Source of the DNA: a virus | DNA: 64,000 nt | IMG/VR virus record: IMGVR_UViG_3300026484_000402 | Span: 16,341-80,340 of that record | Reading direction: 5' to 3' (one strand) | Shown: positions 61,126 to 64,000 of the stretch, piece by piece | Layout of the letters: each line of letters begins with the position of its first letter | How positions within the stretch are numbered: position 1 is the first letter of the stretch | Position numbers and translations under genes: made by a program | The notes under the pieces: model-generated | The model's input: only the letters and a program-made list of their open reading frames with translations | What the model was told of the DNA's origin: nothing | Databases searched by the model: none

Positions 61126-62059
61126 AAAAAAAGCCATACTAGGTGAAGCAGCCATCGCTCTTGGCGCTCACCTTGCTCAAAATCAGGTTGTAAGAGGAAC
61201 TGCAGCAAAAGGAAGACTTGGAGAGCATTTAGCCTTAAGATTTTCTCCTAATTTATCTAGAAGACAAGCCGTTGTTAATGGAGGGGTAAATGCCATCTCT
61301 CCGGAAGTTCCTATTATAGAAAATGAGATTAGAGAATTTCTAGAAAAAGCAGACCTTAAGAATATGTCTCTTAGACAAAAAGCCGCTCTTAATTTTTTTG
61401 CTAAAGGTGACTGGCTAAAATTAAGAAAGAGAAATTTATTAGAACACATACATCCTAAATATGGAAAACTTCTGCAAGAACTGCCTGATGAGTCTGTAAA
61501 GAGGCTTCAAGAAACTTATAAAAGTGGCCCTCTAGGGCAAATATCATCAGATATGGTGAACTATTTAAAAAAGAATAAAGATGCAAGAAGAAATTTTTCA
61601 CTTGAGAAAAAACATAAAAAACTCGAACTTACTTCCGAAATAGCTAATAATGCAGCACTAGGAACAATTGACCCTGTTATTCCATTGTTTAATGGTGTTA
61701 AAAGATTTGGAGCATCCAAACTAGGAAATAACAATAAATTTATAGGAGAAACAAGAAAACAATTAAGAGACACTATGGTTGAACATCCAGCATATAAAGA
61801 CATGGATAAAGGTTTGAGGGGCGAGGCTTTATCAAGAAGAGAAAAAAATTACGCATATAATGTAGTAAATCCAATAACTGGACATCTAAGAGAATTAAGT
61901 AATGTGCTAGGTCAGGAAGTGGCGCAACACAAGCCTGAATATGTCCCTTTGATAAGGCAAACAGCGAAAGATGCAGATTCAAGGGTAGCCGGTCCTATTA
62001 GAAGAAAATTATCTCTCTTAAAAGAAAAAATGCCTTCTATAAGAAAGAAAAGAACTTAA
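61094..62059 (+). CDS. Basic late-type protein with MIYKIA N-terminus
   Basis: I use ATG 61094 (GAAAGG upstream) instead of 61043, giving 321 residues starting MIYKIASQKIEKKA, the third copy of this N-terminal signature. The protein is basic and helical with Arg/Lys-rich stretches (SLRQKAALNFFAKGDWLKLR, KKHKKLELTSEIANNAALGT). It could be an internal or DNA-associated virion protein. No family is recognised. It is the last gene before the large RNA region. Confidence 0.6.
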   Translation: MIYKIASQKIEKKAILGEAAIALGAHLAQNQVVRGTAAKGRLGEHLALRFSPNLSRRQAVVNGGVNAISPEVPIIENEIREFLEKADLKNMSLRQKAALNFFAKGDWLKLRKRNLLEHIHPKYGKLLQELPDESVKRLQETYKSGPLGQISSDMVNYLKKNKDARRNFSLEKKHKKLELTSEIANNAALGTIDPVIPLFNGVKRFGASKLGNNNKFIGETRKQLRDTMVEHPAYKDMDKGLRGEALSRREKNYAYNVVNPITGHLRELSNVLGQEVAQHKPEYVPLIRQTAKDADSRVAGPIRRKLSLLKEKMPSIRKKRT

Positions 62060-62112
62060 TTAGCATTTATTTCTTTATTTCCTAGTTTTTTTGGGAAAAA
62101 TAAGCATTTTCG

Positions 62113-62126
62113 TGGTAAATATATAT
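62113..62126 (+). promoter_or_regulatory. Late-promoter-like motif C, start of giant RNA
   Basis: CGTGGTAAATATATATGAAG has GGTA, a two-base gap and TATATATGAA, as in the other members of the set. A hairpin follows at once (GAAGC 62127-62131 with GCTTC 62141-62145). The interval 62060-62112 before it holds no gene. Confidence 0.45.
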
Positions 62127-63369
62127 GAAGCAGGAAGATTGCTTCAACGAGAAGGAAAACTCGTAAAAACCCCATGGACGTCCAGGTGACTCCCGCCTGT
62201 CAATAAGACAGGAGCGGTGTATAATAAGGCGGAGTGTCTAACACTAGGGCGTAAAAGATGGCGTGACGTGACCATCGTTCCATGGTATCTTCATTCGTAC
62301 AGGTTAGAGACCTGAGTCAAGTCTCTAAACTGACTCCATCCGTACGTGAGGTGTCTAGCGCCAGTAATGGTAAGCGGCCGAGTCTCGTAATGAGCACGGA
62401 GGGATAGGGAGAGCGACAGCGGGCTCCTTATCCAACGACAACTGGGAGAGACCAGTCGGGCAGGCTCCGCACTAGCTCGTTAACAGGTGCAGAGCGGAGA
62501 GGTGCAGGAAGGGCTGTGAAAGCCTGCACGCAGCGGAAACCTGGAGGGAGCCAGGTGATAAAAGAGGGTGCCTAGCAATCGTTTCCGCCGTCGTAAGACG
62601 GATTGCGGGGGCACCTGAGGAGATGAGACGCCGTAGCTAGTAACTACGGTTCCCGTAGAGTCGCAGGGAGTAAGTTCTCATCTCTAAGAGCGACCAAGAG
62701 GGGTTTGGCGCACGCCATAGAGGCGACTCTATGGTAGCCGCAATGCGCCTTGGGCTGACTAGCAATCAGTCCCTTGCACAGGATTTCCTGTGTAAGTAAT
62801 AAAGCCTTTTATAAAGTTCATTAAGTGAATTTTGTAAGAGGCTTTTATGCACTATGGTCTGCCTGTGGACCATTGAGCGAGCCTCACGCACACAGGCTAG
62901 TCAGACCCGAGACGATAAAATGCGGGTTGCGGAAGGTATCTGCCTTTGTACGGTGACACCCGACCTACAAAGGATAAACAGATGTCTTCCTAGATGCTTG
63001 CCCAGGACTGGTAACAGGTCCGGTGCCTGCATTAGCAGGTTCAAAGGGAACAGGGTTGACGCCGGGAATAAAGCCGGGGGACTTATCAGTTCCACCTTAG
63101 AGAACTGATTGTAGGAATGCATAAAATTCCAGAGCCCTAACAGACGGCCTCTGAATGAAATAGTCTGCTCATCGGATTCTTATGACCCTAAGTTCTTCCG
63201 ATGTAAAATAAGAAAAGAACCAGGGCGTCTCAGCTTGATACTGCATAGGAGTAGCGCACCTATGTAAGTCAAGTTGGGGCAGAAAAATAAATCCATCAAG
63301 GTGGGTTTATCTTTCTGCCTGTGAAAAAATAAAAAAGGAGAGGGGTCGAATAACTTCTCTCTTTTTTTT
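62127..63369 (+). ncRNA. Giant structured non-coding RNA (GOLLD/ROOL-like)
   Basis: This 1.24-kb stretch is about half G+C in an AT-rich genome and has no credible gene. Strong inverted repeats follow each other throughout: CCTGTC/GACAGG (62196-62212), TAGAGAC/GTCTCTA (62305-62327), GTGCAGG/CCTGCAC (62502-62529), CCGTC-GTAA-GACGG with a GNRA loop (near 62590), AGATGAGA/TCTCATCT enclosing CCGTAG/CTACGG (62619-62683), CATAGA/TCTATG (62715-62732), CAGTTC/GAACTG (63087-63107) and GGCAGAAA/TTTCTGCC (63278-63319). Two likely pseudoknots are visible. It ends in an intrinsic terminator and is followed by tRNAs, as in phage GOLLD RNAs. The family name is inference; the length exceeds what I know for GOLLD or ROOL. 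Confidence 0.75.
63331..63369 (+). terminator. Intrinsic terminator of giant RNA
   Basis: GGAGAG (63337-63342) pairs with CTCTC (63357-63361), extended by an A run against the T run at 63362-63369. The T run makes this a standard rho-independent terminator. Confidence 0.7.
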
Positions 63370-63430
63370 AGATTAAATTTTTTATATTGCTTTCATTTCG
63401 TACTAGAAGCAATAAAAGAAACTCTCTCTA
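63370..63430 (+). other. Spacer with inverted repeat between giant RNA and tRNA promoter
   Basis: ATTGCTT (63387-63393) and AAGCAAT (63405-63411) form a seven-base inverted repeat with an 11-base loop. There is no T run after it. No gene is seen in this spacer. Confidence 0.4.
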
Positions 63431-63459
63431 TTGACATTGTGTGCGTAATATCGTATAAT
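63431..63459 (+). promoter_or_regulatory. Consensus promoter of tRNA operon
   Basis: TTGACA (63431-63436), a 17-base spacer and TATAAT (63454-63459) match the sigma70 consensus exactly. CTATTGAC (63429-63436) and its complement GTCAATAG (63473-63480) flank the promoter and could be an operator. Transcription should start near 63466. A CTCTCC-TTTT-GGAGAG hairpin (63501-63516) lies in the leader just before the first tRNA. Confidence 0.8.
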
Positions 63460-63520
63460 TTCTTTGCTGAAAGTCAATAGCAATAATTTTCTTTCCATAA
63501 CTCTCCTTTTGGAGAGGTAC

Positions 63521-63608
63521 GGTAGAGTGGTCGAGTGGTTGAAGGCAGCCGGTTGCTAACCGGTCGAGGGTAACGCCTCCGTAGGTTCGAATCCTACCTC
63601 TACCGCCA
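63521..63608 (+). tRNA. trnS: tRNA-Ser (GCU)
   Basis: Acceptor GGTAGAG pairs with CTCTACC, with discriminator G and encoded CCA (63606-63608). The anticodon stem-loop CCGGT-TGCTAA-CCGG gives anticodon GCU. A long variable arm (CGAGGGTAACGCCTC) and the T arm GTTCGAATC fit a type II serine tRNA. Confidence 0.95.
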
Positions 63609-63612
63609 TTAT

Positions 63613-63733
63613 GACGGCCCTGGTTGGTAATGGAGTATTGGTAAGTTCGAAGGCGTGCAATATCCTAGGTAAAAGCGCTATTGAATTTGGGCTTATCAAG
63701 AACAGGGGAGTTCGATTCTTCCCGCCGTTACCG
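63613..63733 (+). other. tRNA-like remnant or unusual tRNA
   Basis: A clear T arm (GGGAG-TTCGATT-CTTCC, 63706-63722) is followed by CGCCGTT, A and CCG where CCA would be. A matching 5' strand exists upstream (GACGGC 63613-63618), and TTGGTAA occurs twice as in a D loop. The span is about 120 bases, and no proper anticodon stem-loop can be placed. It may be a decayed tRNA, a tRNA with an insertion, or a tRNA-like RNA. Confidence 0.4.
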
Positions 63734-63737
63734 AAAT

Positions 63738-63828
63738 AGAGGGTTGGCCGAGTGGTTGAAGGCGACGGTCTTGAAAACCGTTGGACGTGATGAACGTTCC
63801 GTGGGTTCGAATCCCACACCCTCTGCCA
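63738..63828 (+). tRNA. trnS: tRNA-Ser (UGA)
   Basis: Acceptor AGAGGGT pairs with ACCCTCT, with discriminator G and CCA encoded at 63826-63828. The anticodon arm CGGTC-TTGAAAA-CCG gives UGA. The long variable arm (GGACGTGATGAACGTTCC) marks a type II tRNA. The D arm resembles that of the first serine tRNA. Confidence 0.95.
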
Positions 63829-63833
63829 TTTAT

Positions 63834-63909
63834 TGGGCGGTCGCCAAGTTGGTAAGGCACCAGACTTTGACTCTGGCATTCGTAGGTTCGAGTCCTGCCC
63901 GCCCAGCCA
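63834..63909 (+). tRNA. trnQ: tRNA-Gln (UUG)
   Basis: Acceptor TGGGCGG pairs with CCGCCCA, then G and CCA at 63907-63909. The anticodon arm CCAGA-CTTTGAC-TCTGG gives UUG. D-loop TTGGTAAGGC and T arm GTTCGAGTC are normal, and length is standard. Confidence 0.96.
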
Positions 63910-63910
63910 T

Positions 63911-63997
63911 GGAGCGATGCGCCGAATTGGTAAGGCAGCGGACTGTAAATCCGTGTCCCTAACGGGAATGGTAGTTCGAGTCTACCTCGCTCCACCA
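63911..63997 (+). tRNA. trnY: tRNA-Tyr (GUA)
   Basis: Acceptor GGAGCGA pairs with TCGCTCC, then A and CCA at 63995-63997. The anticodon arm CGGAC-TGTAAA-TCCG gives GUA. A long variable arm (GTCCCTAACGGGAATG) fits bacterial tyrosine tRNAs. It is only one base from tRNA-Gln and the operon may continue beyond the window. Confidence 0.95.
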
Positions 63998-64000
63998 TAT

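Noticed and set aside
62854-63108. 84-codon open frame inside the giant RNA
   Set aside because: It has no ribosome site, an unnatural composition (many Arg, Cys and Thr) and coincides with strong stems and a pseudoknot. The opposite-strand frame over the same region looks equally random.
63556-63998. Long open frames on both strands across the tRNA genes
   Set aside because: They are the usual false frames produced by tRNA arrays (for example translations of CCA ends and T arms); four clear tRNAs explain the sequence.
1-64000. CRISPR arrays, insertion sequences, integrase or attachment sites
   Set aside because: No regularly spaced direct repeats, transposase motifs or integrase motifs were seen on either strand, which agrees with a lytic phage.

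Overview
The window is part of the genome of a large, AT-rich (roughly 30% G+C by eye), tailed double-stranded DNA phage. It carries phage replication, recombination, lysis, virion-assembly and tail-fibre genes, tightly packed in long one-direction blocks with ATGA/TAATG overlaps and strong AAGGAG ribosome sites. There is no integrase, no repressor and no obvious host chromosome gene. An inner-membrane/outer-membrane spanin pair (the second a lipoprotein) and a signal-peptide lytic transglycosylase point to a Gram-negative host. AT-rich DNA with recognisable TTGxxA/TATAAT promoters fits several groups, Campylobacterota among them, but the host cannot be fixed from this window. Terminase, portal, major capsid protein and DNA polymerase are not recognisable here and probably lie outside it.

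Layout. (1) 1-9816, minus strand: replication/recombination (SSB, a GroEL-like chaperonin, a DnaG-type primase without its zinc ligands, a probable helicase loader, DnaB helicase, a RecE/YqaJ-type exonuclease, a RecT annealing protein). (2) 9837-14020, minus: an HNH endonuclease, an M15 peptidase endolysin, a secreted lytic transglycosylase and two beta-rich putative structural genes. (3) 14108-33343, plus: an RNA polymerase beta-prime C-terminal-like protein, an HNH nuclease, overlapping spanins, head/neck/tail genes including a prohead-protease-like protein and a tape-measure-like protein, a VRR-NUC nuclease, a GroES co-chaperonin, and a tail assembly chaperone pair with a canonical T_TTT_TTA -1 frameshift site. 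(4) 33315-59655, minus: neck-type genes, a divergent sigma factor, several structural proteins and a large receptor-binding cluster (two RCC1-like, at least three LamG/lectin-like and one beta-helix protein). (5) 59700-62059, plus: a small ORF rich in RNA hairpins, a more GC-rich radical SAM enzyme, and two small late-type genes. (6) 62113-63369: about 1.25 kb of GC-rich, intensely structured DNA without credible genes, with its own promoter-like motif and an intrinsic terminator, best read as a giant non-coding RNA of the GOLLD/ROOL kind. (7) 63431-63997: a consensus promoter and a tRNA operon (Ser-GCU, a tRNA-like remnant, Ser-UGA, Gln-UUG, Tyr-GUA) that runs to the window edge.

How it fits together. 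The phage seems to carry its own folding machine (GroEL plus GroES, 27 kb apart), pieces of its own transcription machine (a beta-prime trigger-loop half and a sigma factor) and a late-promoter-like motif (GGTA-N2-TATATATRA). That motif stands before the lysis block, the hairpin-rich ORF, the radical SAM gene and the giant RNA. A short K-x-A-[S/A/E] motif recurs through many otherwise unrelated virion-region proteins and may be a packaging or maturation-protease signal. The most novel items are the giant structured RNA, the split RNA polymerase-like protein with its sigma factor and promoter set, and the complete phage chaperonin pair.
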